DNA of 7,388 bases from an uncultured cyanobacterium (GCA_938029995.1 CALHGI010000095.1:1-7388), one strand, 5' to 3'; positions 1 to 6,239 are shown, counted from the stretch's first letter. Translations and numbers: made by a program. Notes: generated by a model not told the origin, from the letters alone.

Positions 1-46
1 AACGATGGCTAACAGCGTCCATAGCCTTGGGCCATGGGCGTCAAAC

Positions 47-52
47 TATACT
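47..52 (+). promoter_or_regulatory. candidate -10 box for the DUF5671 gene
   Basis: TATACT matches the sigma-70 -10 consensus at five of six positions and would start a transcript near base 59, giving a leader of about 70 bases to ATG 132. No convincing -35 hexamer lies 16-18 bases upstream: TTGGGC at 27-32 leaves only 14 bases. This is inference from one hexamer. Confidence 0.2.
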
Positions 53-131
53 AAGAATTATCCCCTCTCCACCAAAAGCCCTGGGTCGCAGTGCTAGCGT
101 AAGCAAGAGCAAAGGTTTTTCCCCTGCACCT

Positions 132-833
132 ATGGTTCAAGACTCTTCCCATGACTCAGGGAGTCATTCCCCTGAAGACTCCCTAGCCCAGCCCCAAAAT
201 CGCTCAGAGCTGGTTAATTTTATTGCGGCAGCCCGTGAGAAAGGAGCCTCTGATAGCTTTATTAGTGACCTGCTGCGCAGTTTTGGCTGGCCCCAAAGAG
301 AAATTGAGCGGGCCTATTTTGTTGTCTATGAAGAGTTAGTGGGGCGGCCCATCCCCTCTCCCCAAGGTGGCCAAGGAGAATCGGCCCGAGACACTTTTTT
401 TTATTTGCTTTCGTTTTTTACCTTGGGGATGTGGACCCAGGCCCTGGGGGAAATTGGGTTTGTTTTGATCAACCATGTCATCCCCGATCCCCTCAGTCGC
501 ACCCATGGGGACTCGTCGTTCCAGGTTGCCTTTTGTCTGGCGCGCCTGTTGGTGGCCTACCCGGTATATTTGCTCATGATGCGTAAAATCCTGAAGGACA
601 TCGCCGCTTATCGTGAAAAAACCTATTCCGGCGTGCGTAAGTGGCTGACCTATATCGCGCTTCTACTACTGGCCCTAGTGGGTCTGGGCACGCTGATGGC
701 CTTTCTCACATCATTTCTACGGGGTGAGTTAACCCTCCGTTTTGCGCTTAAAGTGCTGGTTATTTTAACCATTGATGGCGGCGTACTGGCCTACTACTCC
801 CAATGGATCCAACGACGTCCTGCCCAAGCCTAA
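132..833 (+). CDS. DUF5671-type four-helix membrane protein
   Basis: Predicted inner-membrane protein of 233 residues with no known biochemical activity. Residues 26-61 form a charged amphipathic helical module (LVNFIAAAREKGASDSFI, then GWPQREIERAY), the short segment often found ahead of DUF5671 membrane domains. About four hydrophobic helices follow, near residues 87-115, 129-151, 170-196 and 203-223, and a basic tail ends the protein. The family call is from recognition of the pattern RDTFFYLLSFFTLGMWTQALG, not from a search. The frame is open back to the window start, with a TTG at 27. I prefer ATG 132 because the extra 35 residues are low-complexity and basic, and a TATACT box at 47-52 could place the transcript start between the two. 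No good Shine-Dalgarno precedes ATG 132, so the start is uncertain. The next gene begins 21 bases after the stop, suggesting an operon. Confidence 0.75.
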   Translation: MVQDSSHDSGSHSPEDSLAQPQNRSELVNFIAAAREKGASDSFISDLLRSFGWPQREIERAYFVVYEELVGRPIPSPQGGQGESARDTFFYLLSFFTLGMWTQALGEIGFVLINHVIPDPLSRTHGDSSFQVAFCLARLLVAYPVYLLMMRKILKDIAAYREKTYSGVRKWLTYIALLLLALVGLGTLMAFLTSFLRGELTLRFALKVLVILTIDGGVLAYYSQWIQRRPAQA

Positions 834-854
834 TTCCTGATCGCCGTGTGACCT

Positions 855-1277
855 ATGCCCCCTATAGCCTTTGATCGTGCGTTTACTGCCCTAGCCACCC
901 TGGCTGTTGCCGCTGGGACAGCGGCAGGTTTTTGGGTGTTGGGCACCCCTGGCCAACAACGGCTGATGATGGGTGACCGGCAGCGGCTAGAGGATTTAAA
1001 TGCGATCGCAAATTCCCTCTACTGGCGCAAGCAAGATACCCCCGACTATGCCCTCCCCGACACCCTAGATCCAGCGGATCAGCGAGAAGATCCCATCACC
1101 CAAGAACTCTATCGCTATAACAAAGTTGACGAAGGCCATTACGAAATCTGCGCCAACTTTGCCACCGATAGCAATACCCACAAACTGGCCCATATTAATA
1201 ATCAAGACTGGCAACATCCCCAAGGTCTGCACTGCTTTGCCCTAGAACTAAGCCAACCGCCCCCATCCCTATATTAA
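855..1277 (+). CDS. small pilin-like exported/anchored protein
   Basis: Hypothetical protein of 140 residues. One N-terminal hydrophobic helix (about residues 9-30) is followed by a charged helical stretch, DRQRLEDLNAIANSLYWRK (41-59), and a small periplasmic-type domain. That arrangement resembles type II secretion pseudopilins and other pilin-like proteins, whose long N-terminal helix runs from the membrane into the soluble head. The pattern DPITQELYRYNKVDEGHYEICANF (79-102) also resembles the 'DP.tg..Y.Y......YELCA.F' core of such heads. Cys99 and Cys127 (GLHCF) could form a disulfide outside the cytoplasm. There is no clear prepilin peptidase site (G|FTLxE), so true pilin processing is doubtful. 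It lies 21 bases after the DUF5671 gene and is probably co-transcribed and functionally linked. A HIP1 site (1002-1009) lies within the coding sequence. Function unknown. Confidence 0.8.
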   Translation: MPPIAFDRAFTALATLAVAAGTAAGFWVLGTPGQQRLMMGDRQRLEDLNAIANSLYWRKQDTPDYALPDTLDPADQREDPITQELYRYNKVDEGHYEICANFATDSNTHKLAHINNQDWQHPQGLHCFALELSQPPPSLY

Positions 1278-1294
1278 GGAAAAGATGGGGGCGG
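1257..1294. terminator. hairpin between convergent genes
   Basis: Perfect 11-bp inverted repeat, CCGCCCCCATC at 1257-1267 and its complement at 1284-1294, with a 16-base loop. The loop contains the TAA stop of the pilin-like gene, and the left arm encodes its last residues. It sits between two convergent genes, so it can serve both directions. No U-tract follows on either strand, so it is either a non-canonical terminator or a 3'-end stabilising structure. Confidence 0.5.
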
Positions 1295-1304
1295 CCAGCG
1301 TTCA

Positions 1305-1901
1305 TCAGGCCCCACGGGTCATCATCAGCCAACGGCGACAGCTTACGGTGCCGCCTAGGGTCGCTAACCCCACCCATAGGGAAGGCTCTGGCACCGATTG
1401 GGCGGGTGGGCTGGGCTGGGGATTGTCCGCCGCAGGGGGCAAGCCATAGGTCACAACGCCGCCATAAAGATTGGCATCCACCAGGTAACCAAAACGGTTG
1501 TTATCAATGGCAAACCCCTCAACGACAACATTCTTGACCCTGGGAATCTCGGTTGCGTTCTCCCCAAAACTGGACACGAAATAAGTATTACCCAGAAACT
1601 CCCCCCCCTGGAAATTAGCACTAGGGGATTCAGCTTCAGTATCTTGGGCATCATTGGCCTCAGTAAACTGAACACCGCCAAAATCAAATGTAATCGCCGT
1701 AGATTTAACAGATTCGTTATTATCTGCGGGTAAATTCGTCACATCAACCGATGTGATACCTGTGTAGCGTTCACCGGATAAAGGACCTGACAGTATATCT
1801 ACGGTGAAATCATAGGAAACAGTTTGGGCAAGAGATCGTTGTGGATTAAAAAGTGTGAATGTAGCCGCAGTGACGGCCATCAGGAACAGACGATTTTTCA
1901 T
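1305..1901 (-). CDS. PEP-CTERM sorting-domain secreted protein
   Basis: Exported protein of 198 residues, probably surface-associated or extracellular. A Sec signal peptide covers residues 1-25 (basic MKNR, hydrophobic core, cleavage near SLA/QT). The mature part is rich in beta-strand, Gly, Asn and acidic residues and has no cysteine until the tail, as is usual for PEP-CTERM proteins. A Pro-rich spacer (155-168) precedes VPEP (170-173), a short hydrophobic helix (LWVGLATLGGTV) and a basic end with CRR (188-190). That tripartite C-terminus is the PEP-CTERM signal recognised by an exosortase, which removes it during export. No exosortase or partner is in the window, which is normal because the sorting enzyme is usually encoded elsewhere. 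The substrate or role of the mature domain is not recognisable. ATG at 1901 is well placed for the signal peptide, although only a weak AAGG lies about 14 bases upstream. Confidence 0.85.
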   Translation of the reverse strand: MKNRLFLMAVTAATFTLFNPQRSLAQTVSYDFTVDILSGPLSGERYTGITSVDVTNLPADNNESVKSTAITFDFGGVQFTEANDAQDTEAESPSANFQGGEFLGNTYFVSSFGENATEIPRVKNVVVEGFAIDNNRFGYLVDANLYGGVVTYGLPPAADNPQPSPPAQSVPEPSLWVGLATLGGTVSCRRWLMMTRGA

Positions 1902-2245
1902 GGAAAGAAGACAACCTTAACTCGGTAGAATGTAGGTGTGAAACAGCATAATGCCCCCATGAAACAAGGCTAAAGGACAGCATCAAACAAAAACGCCAGT
2001 AACAATAAGGAGATTTCAATAAATCTTGTTTGAACTTGTTACAGGGGCTTCGGAAAAATTGCGGACCGATTAAGATAAAAATGGAGATTCCTTAAGCAGA
2101 GCAACACTTTTCAGCAACTACTGAGCAACATTCTCCGCATTTAGGCCATAAAAATTAGGCCAAATGGCGTATGTTTTCCTATGTATGAGCTACGTGTGAT
2201 CATAGAAGCACCCCATCAGTGAACCTGAGGCAGTTAAATAAAACC
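1902..2245. other. gene-free divergent intergenic region
   Basis: This AT-richer spacer separates the divergent PEP-CTERM gene and sdhB and should hold both promoters. I see no ORF of note and no RNA gene. Visible short repeats are TTAGGCCA twice (2141-2148 and 2155-2162, 14 bases apart) and AGCAAC three times (2100-2105, 2113-2118, 2124-2129). A TGTGAT half-site resembling half of a CRP-family operator lies at 2195-2200. No -35/-10 pair with proper spacing is convincing on either strand. GTG at 2219 could extend sdhB by nine codons into this region. Confidence 0.5.
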
Positions 2246-2983
2246 ATGCAGCTACAGCTTAAAGTTTGGCGACAAGCTGGCCCTAGGTCCCAGGGACAGC
2301 TAAAGGACTATCACCTGTCAGGGGTATCTCCTGATATGTCCTTTCTAGAAGCATTAGATTTTTTAAATGAGCAGCTCACAGAGTCAGGGCAAGAGCCGGT
2401 TGAATTTGACCACGACTGTAGAGAAGGAATCTGCGGCTCCTGTAACCTGATGATTAATGGTCAGGCCCATGGTCCACAGCAGCGCACCGCCACGTGTCAG
2501 CTGTACATGAGGCACTTTCAAGACGGTGACACGGTGGTTATCGAACCTTGGCGAGCCCAGGCATTCCCCGTTGTAAAAGACTTAGTCGTGGACCGCAGCG
2601 CCCTGGACCGCATTGTGGTAGCGGGTGGGTTTGTCTCGGTGAAAACGGGCTCAGCCCCAGAGGCCAACAGCATCCCCATCGCCCCCAGCGACGCCCAAAC
2701 GGCCTTTGACTATGCCACCTGCATTGGCTGCGGTGCCTGTGTCGCCGCCTGCCCCAATGCGTCAGCCTCCCTCTTTACGGCGGCGAAGGTGTCCCACCTG
2801 TCCCTACTACCCCAGGGGCATCCTGAACGCCAACAGCGGGTCCTTAGGATGACGGAGCAAATGTCGGCGGAGGGATTTGGGGATTGTTCTAACCATGGGG
2901 AATGCCAGGCAGTGTGTCCCAAGGGAATTTCAATTGATGCGATCGCAACCATGCGCCGCGAATATATCAAGGCCATGCTGTAG
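2246..2983 (+). CDS. sdhB: succinate dehydrogenase/fumarate reductase Fe-S subunit
   Basis: Electron-transfer subunit of 245 residues that passes electrons between the SdhA flavin and the membrane quinone site. Residues are numbered from ATG 2246. The N-terminal plant-type ferredoxin domain carries the [2Fe-2S] ligands C58, C63, C66 and C84 (CREGICGSC). The C-terminal domain has C159, C162, C165 and C169 (CIGCGACVAAC) and C214, C220 and C224 (CSNHGECQAVCPKG), the set expected for one [4Fe-4S] and one [3Fe-4S] cluster. The wording (SFLEALDFLNEQL, EPWRAQAFPVVKDLVVDR, SHLSLLPQGHPER) matches the non-classical group found in Bacteroidetes, actinobacteria and epsilonproteobacteria rather than E. 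coli SdhB. GTG 2219 is an alternative start, but ATG 2246 begins right at the conserved domain; GAGG at 2227-2230 is rather far (15 bases). No sdhA or sdhC is adjacent, so the complex would have to be assembled from dispersed genes. Confidence 0.95.
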   Translation: MQLQLKVWRQAGPRSQGQLKDYHLSGVSPDMSFLEALDFLNEQLTESGQEPVEFDHDCREGICGSCNLMINGQAHGPQQRTATCQLYMRHFQDGDTVVIEPWRAQAFPVVKDLVVDRSALDRIVVAGGFVSVKTGSAPEANSIPIAPSDAQTAFDYATCIGCGACVAACPNASASLFTAAKVSHLSLLPQGHPERQQRVLRMTEQMSAEGFGDCSNHGECQAVCPKGISIDAIATMRREYIKAML

Positions 2984-3023
2984 GGGGACGCCTGCCATCC
3001 CCCCAGGTCTGTTGCCATGCAAC
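2983..3023. terminator. candidate hairpins between sdhB and prxQ
   Basis: Two small inverted repeats lie in the 56-base gap between these convergent genes: GGGGGA (2983-2988) with TCCCCC (2998-3003), loop 9; and GTTGC with GCAAC (3011-3023), loop 3. The first begins at the last base of the sdhB stop codon. Neither has a proper U-tract, so termination is inferred mainly from position. Confidence 0.3.
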
Positions 3024-3039
3024 CGACTAATTTTGCGCC

Positions 3040-3621
3040 CTACGCCTGTTGTAATTCGTCCAACCGGGCTAGGACCTCCTGGCTATGGATGGCCGGACGA
3101 ACACCAAGAAATCGTTCCCGCATGGTTCCCGCCGGATCAATTAAATAGGTATGCCGCATGGACATGGGCCGCATCCAAGAGCCATAGGCGCGGCTAACGG
3201 CCCCATCGGCATCCGCCAACAAGGGAAACTTTAAACCTTCAGAATCACAAAATTCAGCGTGGCTATCCACATCATCGGCACTCACACCAATCACCTGGGC
3301 ATTGCGCTCAATAAACTCAGGCAAATCCCGCTGAAAGCGCTGGGCCTCTAAGGTGCAGCCAGGGGTAAAGTCCTTGGGGTAAAAGTACAGCACCACCCAC
3401 TGTCCCAAATAATCCGCCAGGGATATTTCACCATCCTCCCCATTACTCGGCAGGGTAAACCCAGGGGCAGGCGTATCCAACGGGACTTGCTCGCCCCCCA
3501 GCGCCTGGGCCGGAGCCGATGGACCAAGCACCAAGGTGATGACCAGGGCCATGGACAGGGCCACGGATAAAACGGCCCCCATGGGGCGACGAACAAAACG
3601 GCGGGCAAACACAAAAACCAT
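3040..3621 (-). CDS. prxQ: exported PrxQ/BCP-type peroxiredoxin
   Basis: Thiol peroxidase of 193 residues that reduces hydrogen peroxide or alkyl hydroperoxides. An N-terminal basic region (ARRFVRRP) and hydrophobic helix (about 15-35) end in AQA/LGG (cleavage near 40), so the enzyme should act in the periplasm or thylakoid lumen. Sec export seems likelier than Tat, since no clean SRRxFLK motif is present. The AhpC/TSA fold spans about 45-190, with VLYFYPKDFTPGCT at 77-90. C89 is the peroxidatic cysteine, backed by the conserved P82, T86 and R152 region. The usual PrxQ resolving cysteine five residues later is Q94. The only other cysteine is C125 (AEFCDSEGL), the alternative helix-3 position used by part of the BCP/PrxQ family. 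ATG 3621 gives a complete signal peptide but has no Shine-Dalgarno. The gene is convergent with sdhB. Confidence 0.92.
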   Translation of the reverse strand: MVFVFARRFVRRPMGAVLSVALSMALVITLVLGPSAPAQALGGEQVPLDTPAPGFTLPSNGEDGEISLADYLGQWVVLYFYPKDFTPGCTLEAQRFQRDLPEFIERNAQVIGVSADDVDSHAEFCDSEGLKFPLLADADGAVSRAYGSWMRPMSMRHTYLIDPAGTMRERFLGVRPAIHSQEVLARLDELQQA

Positions 3622-3650
3622 ATGAAATAACCGTAAAGCGATGGTCGTAT

Positions 3651-3836
3651 TTAAGCTAACACCTCTCGCAGCCCTAGCCCGTGGCCCCCTTGCTTAAGCT
3701 GAATAAATCCCACCTTTAGGCAGGACTTCGGCGAGGTGAATTGAACTAAAAATTGCACTAAAAAGTGCCGTTGCTGATTTTGGGGATGAACCGATCTGGC
3801 AACGATGCCATAAACCGTTATCCAACCGGTATCCAT
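3651..3836 (-). CDS. possible small protein of unknown function
   Basis: A 61-residue ORF not matched to any family I recognise. It begins MDTGWITVYGIVARSV and ends GLGLREVLA. It is basic, without a signal peptide or membrane helix, and has one cysteine (SPKSC). ATG 3836 is preferred over ATG 3869 because a GGGAGG (bases 3847-3852) lies 10 bases upstream, whereas ATG 3869 falls inside the terminator hairpin. A 12-bp tandem duplication (3741-3764) repeats the peptide FLVQ in frame. The ORF lies 29 bases upstream of prxQ on the same strand and just after a strong terminator, so any transcript would need a promoter in about 30 bases. The region could instead be only the prxQ upstream region. An overlapping 50-codon ORF (ATG straight after GGAGG) uses another frame, which lowers confidence. 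Confidence 0.4.
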   Translation of the reverse strand: MDTGWITVYGIVARSVHPQNQQRHFLVQFLVQFTSPKSCLKVGFIQLKQGGHGLGLREVLA

Positions 3837-3867
3837 TAGACACCATCCTCCCGAGGCGCAGCAATGC

Positions 3868-3912
3868 AAAAAAGTAAGGCCCTGAAGACTTGCTTCAGGG
3901 CCTTACTTTTTT
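3868..3912. terminator. bidirectional Rho-independent terminator after tRNA-fMet
   Basis: A perfect 20-bp inverted repeat (3868-3887 and 3893-3912) has a 5-base loop, a GC-rich core (AAGGCCCTGAAG) and six A at one end and six T at the other. It therefore reads as a hairpin with a U-tract on both strands. It begins two bases after the CCA end of the tRNA gene on the minus strand and would release the tRNA precursor and any read-through from the asparaginase gene. Confidence 0.93.
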
Positions 3913-3914
3913 AA

Positions 3915-3991
<77 letters not shown>

Positions 3992-4004
3992 TTAGCGCTT
4001 TACT

Positions 4005-4033
4005 ACTATAACCATGCGGAGTGTAAAGCGCAA
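4005..4033 (-). promoter_or_regulatory. sigma-70 type promoter of tRNA-fMet
   Basis: On the minus strand TTGCGC (bases 4028-4033) and TATAGT (4005-4010) are separated by exactly 17 bases. Transcription would begin near 3998, about seven bases before the tRNA 5' end. A perfect 9-bp inverted repeat (GCGCTTTAC at 3995-4003, complement at 4023-4031) overlaps the start region and the -35 box and could be an operator. Confidence 0.7.
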
Positions 4034-4054
4034 TACTTTTTTTTGGATATTGGA

Positions 4055-5008
4055 TTATCCCAGGGAAATATCCCCCACCATGTCCAATCGTTTGTAGCTA
4101 CTTAGGTTCAAATAGGTTTCAGCTAGGGTATCAGCGATATCTGGAGAGATCCACCCCAACTGGCGCAAGGCATGGAGCGCCGCCGCATATTTTGCTCGCT
4201 TAGACCCATCCACCACTTTTAGGGCCAAGCCCAATCCTTGACCGACCCGACTGATGCATTGAATACCCTCAGCTCCCGATTTACTGAGAATTTGGCCCTG
4301 GGTCAGGCGCATCAGTTCAGTGTCAAATCCCTGGGGACCCGCCACCATTTCTGGATGGTGGGTCATGGCCCGCACCACCCGTTCCATGGCAAGATTTTCC
4401 CCGGACGCTAGCTTGGCATACAGCGTTGCCATCTGACGCAGCTGCATGAAATATGTCGGCGCACCACAGTCATCGTGGGCACAGATAAATTCATCGGACG
4501 GCATTTCCAACAGGCCCGAAAAGCAATTCAGAATTTGCTTTTGGAGGGGATGGTTGCGCTGTAAATAGCTGTTGAGTTCCCATCCCTGCTGTTTGCAAAC
4601 CGCCAACATGCCCGCATGCTTACCAGAGCAATTGTGCTCCAAAGGACTTTGCTTACCGGTCGGGGTGGGGCATTGCAGACAGCCCGGTTCCAAATCAGCC
4701 CGCCATAGAATGCCGAACACCTGGCGAGCCTGGGTGGTGAGGCCTTGGTGAGACCCACAGATAACGGCCAAATCTTTGTCGGTCAGCTTAAACGTATCTA
4801 AGGCCCCCGTAGAAGTCACGGCCATGGCTTGGAATGGCTTGAGGGCAGAGCGAATAAAGCTGGCATTATCGGCGTCACCCGACGCTGACAGTAAGCGCCC
4901 ACGGCTATCGGCCACCGCCGCGTGGACCTGGTGGACAGACTCAACAATCCCTTCTCTCAACAGCTGAACTGCTAGTGGGGCAGTGGAGGTACGGCTTGGC
5001 CTAGGCAT
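4055..5008 (-). CDS. L-asparaginase, Rhizobium etli (zinc) type
   Basis: Enzyme of 317 residues that hydrolyses asparagine to aspartate and ammonia, probably in the cytoplasm (no signal peptide). It belongs to the 'asparaginase II' family typified by R. etli ReAV, unrelated to the bacterial Thr-nucleophile AnsA/AnsB enzymes. Family residues are intact: S54 and K57 of the SxxK motif (SALK); C127 and K130 in NCSGKHAGML; and C181 in DDCGAPTY. The two cysteines and K130 correspond to the zinc site of ReAV, with the same 54-residue spacing between the cysteines. Further conserved blocks are CGSHQG (84-89), MVAGPQGFDTE (221-231) and SKSGAEG (242-248). Length is normal. The ATG at 5008 fits the domain start but has no clear Shine-Dalgarno. 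It follows CGLD27 after 221 bases, so it may have its own promoter. Downstream is tRNA-fMet on the same strand. Confidence 0.93.
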   Translation of the reverse strand: MPRPSRTSTAPLAVQLLREGIVESVHQVHAAVADSRGRLLSASGDADNASFIRSALKPFQAMAVTSTGALDTFKLTDKDLAVICGSHQGLTTQARQVFGILWRADLEPGCLQCPTPTGKQSPLEHNCSGKHAGMLAVCKQQGWELNSYLQRNHPLQKQILNCFSGLLEMPSDEFICAHDDCGAPTYFMQLRQMATLYAKLASGENLAMERVVRAMTHHPEMVAGPQGFDTELMRLTQGQILSKSGAEGIQCISRVGQGLGLALKVVDGSKRAKYAAALHALRQLGWISPDIADTLAETYLNLSSYKRLDMVGDISLG

Positions 5009-5077
5009 AGATTTTGATTGAAACAGCTAAAGACATGACCAGAGGGGCAATACGGGTAAATTGGGTTGGCCCTGCCC

Positions 5078-5083
5078 ATATTA
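5078..5083 (-). promoter_or_regulatory. weak candidate -10 box ahead of asparaginase
   Basis: TAATAT on the minus strand in the 221-base gap between CGLD27 and asparaginase would start a transcript about 60 bases before the asparaginase ATG. No good -35 hexamer stands 16-18 bases upstream, and no NtcA site (GTA-N8-TAC) is visible, so nitrogen control is not supported. The rest of the gap shows no convincing gene. Confidence 0.2.
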
Positions 5084-5229
5084 GTACTTGATCAAGATTA
5101 AATTTTCGGGAGGATTTGATGGGGGTGGCCCAGGCCCGCAGGCTAAGACCAGTGATCAGACCGCACAAGGGCCCCAGGTTCCCAAAGGCCCCAAACCAGT
5201 GACAGGGGTTGGCCATGAAAGCGTAGGCA

Positions 5230-5727
5230 TCAAAATAACGATAAGCCCAGAATGCCGGTTGTCAGGCAGCCAGCCATAATGCCAAAGGTTTTGATCAGTC
5301 GATTTAAGATTGGCTTGACCTGGTAGTCCACGATTAGGCGATCGCGTTTAAAGATGTCGTCGGGCTTGGTCCATATTTGGCCATCGTACCAACCCGATTC
5401 TTCGTAGGGCAGGTCCTTAATCTGTAGGCGGTTGCCCACGTGGGCCCAGCCCACATAGAGCTGCAGTAGGGTCAGGGCAGGAATCACCAGTGCCCCCAGG
5501 GCAGCACTGACCAAAAACTTAATCAGAAAATGATGGGGCGAATAGCTGACGGCGGCAATGGGACCGGAGACTAACCAGCTCAGGCCCCAAACCACTAACA
5601 CAGGCAGCATATACCCCCGTAGATCACGGGCACCCCAGCTGTAGAACCAGGACTCTCGCATATCCTCATATTCTCGTATGGGCAACTGCTCAGCAGGAAC
5701 AGGGCAGCGCGGCGTAGAGCGTTTCAT
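5230..5727 (-). CDS. CGLD27 family (DUF1230) membrane protein
   Basis: Membrane protein of 165 residues conserved in cyanobacteria, green algae, plants and diatoms. The plant/algal members are plastid proteins reported in connection with iron limitation, but the molecular function is unknown. Residues are numbered from ATG 5727. The signature CPVPAEQLPIREYEDM (8-23) and ESWFYSWG come first, then TM1 (40-60), TM2 (68-92), a conserved soluble block with YEESGWYDGQ (108-117) and RDRLIVDYQV (128-137), and a final hydrophobic helix (148-164). TTG at 5733 would add two residues; ATG 5727 is the simpler choice, though the nearest GAGG (5750-5753) is distant. It lies 53 bases after rsfS and is probably in the same transcript. 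That rsfS-CGLD27-asparaginase order recurs in cyanobacteria, as I recall it. Confidence 0.9.
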   Translation of the reverse strand: MKRSTPRCPVPAEQLPIREYEDMRESWFYSWGARDLRGYMLPVLVVWGLSWLVSGPIAAVSYSPHHFLIKFLVSAALGALVIPALTLLQLYVGWAHVGNRLQIKDLPYEESGWYDGQIWTKPDDIFKRDRLIVDYQVKPILNRLIKTFGIMAGCLTTGILGLSLF

Positions 5728-5780
5728 GGCCAATGGTTACGGGTAAATACCTCATTATCATAGGGCACAATCCCCATGGG

Positions 5781-6239
5781 CTATGGGGTCAGGCCAGCCG
5801 GGGGCGTCGGAATAAACTCAATGCGCTGGACGTGGCCCCAAAACGCTTCAAGATCGTAATATTCCCGTTCCCGAGGTTGAAAGATATGGACGATCACCTC
5901 ACCGTAGTCGTAGATCACCCATTTACCTTCATCAGCGCCCTCGGTGCGGAGGGGAGAACGGCCGTGATCGGCTTCGATGGTGGCTTCAATGGAACGGGCA
6001 ATGGCGCGAACTTGAACATTGGTAAAACCGGTGGCAATCACAAAATAGTCGGCCAGATAGGACGCATCCCCCACCTGAAGAATGGCAATGTCATCGGCCT
6101 TACGATCATCGGCCGCATTGGCGATGACCAGGGCCAGGGCTAAGGCCTGTTCGTCTGGCTGACCGATTGCGATCGCATTATTTTCTGATGTATCTATATC
6201 GACAGTCCCTGATGTGTCTAATTTAAATGCCTCAGTCAA
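5781..6239 (-). CDS. rsfS: ribosomal silencing factor RsfS
   Basis: Protein of 152 residues that binds ribosomal protein uL14 on the 50S subunit and blocks joining with 30S, slowing translation under nutrient limitation. The RsfS/DUF143 domain is complete: KADDIAILQV (47-56), DYFVIATG (64-71), WVIYDYGEVIVHIF (107-120) and YYDLEAFWG (127-135). An N-terminal extension of about 28 residues, acidic and Thr/Ser-rich, precedes it. The frame contains no ATG or GTG at all; the start must be non-ATG, and TTG 6239 is supported by GAGGGAG (6250-6256) ten bases upstream and by an in-frame TGA soon before it. A HIP1 site (6169-6176) lies in the extension. It leads the cluster rsfS-CGLD27-asparaginase and is divergent from the HEAT-repeat gene. 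Confidence 0.95.
   Translation of the reverse strand: MTEAFKLDTSGTVDIDTSENNAIAIGQPDEQALALALVIANAADDRKADDIAILQVGDASYLADYFVIATGFTNVQVRAIARSIEATIEADHGRSPLRTEGADEGKWVIYDYGEVIVHIFQPREREYYDLEAFWGHVQRIEFIPTPPAGLTP

Noticed and set aside
1398..1733. Plus-strand and second minus-frame ORFs inside the PEP-CTERM gene
   Set aside because: The true frame has a signal peptide and a PEP-CTERM tail; the others have no features.
2100..2162. Three AGCAAC and two TTAGGCCA copies as an operator array or CRISPR-like repeat
   Set aside because: The units are 6-8 bases with uneven spacing and no spacer structure. They are too short to separate from chance.
2195..2212. CRP-like operator upstream of sdhB
   Set aside because: Only one half-site (TGTGAT) is good; the partner half is AAGCA rather than TCACA.
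5001..5216. 71-codon minus-strand ORF between CGLD27 and asparaginase, overlapping the asparaginase start by 8 bases
   Set aside because: It has no Shine-Dalgarno, no recognisable domain and an uneven composition. The spacing looks operon-like, but the region is as well explained as a promoter/leader.
5733..6143. 136-codon plus-strand ORF opposite rsfS
   Set aside because: The minus strand encodes a complete RsfS domain over the same bases.
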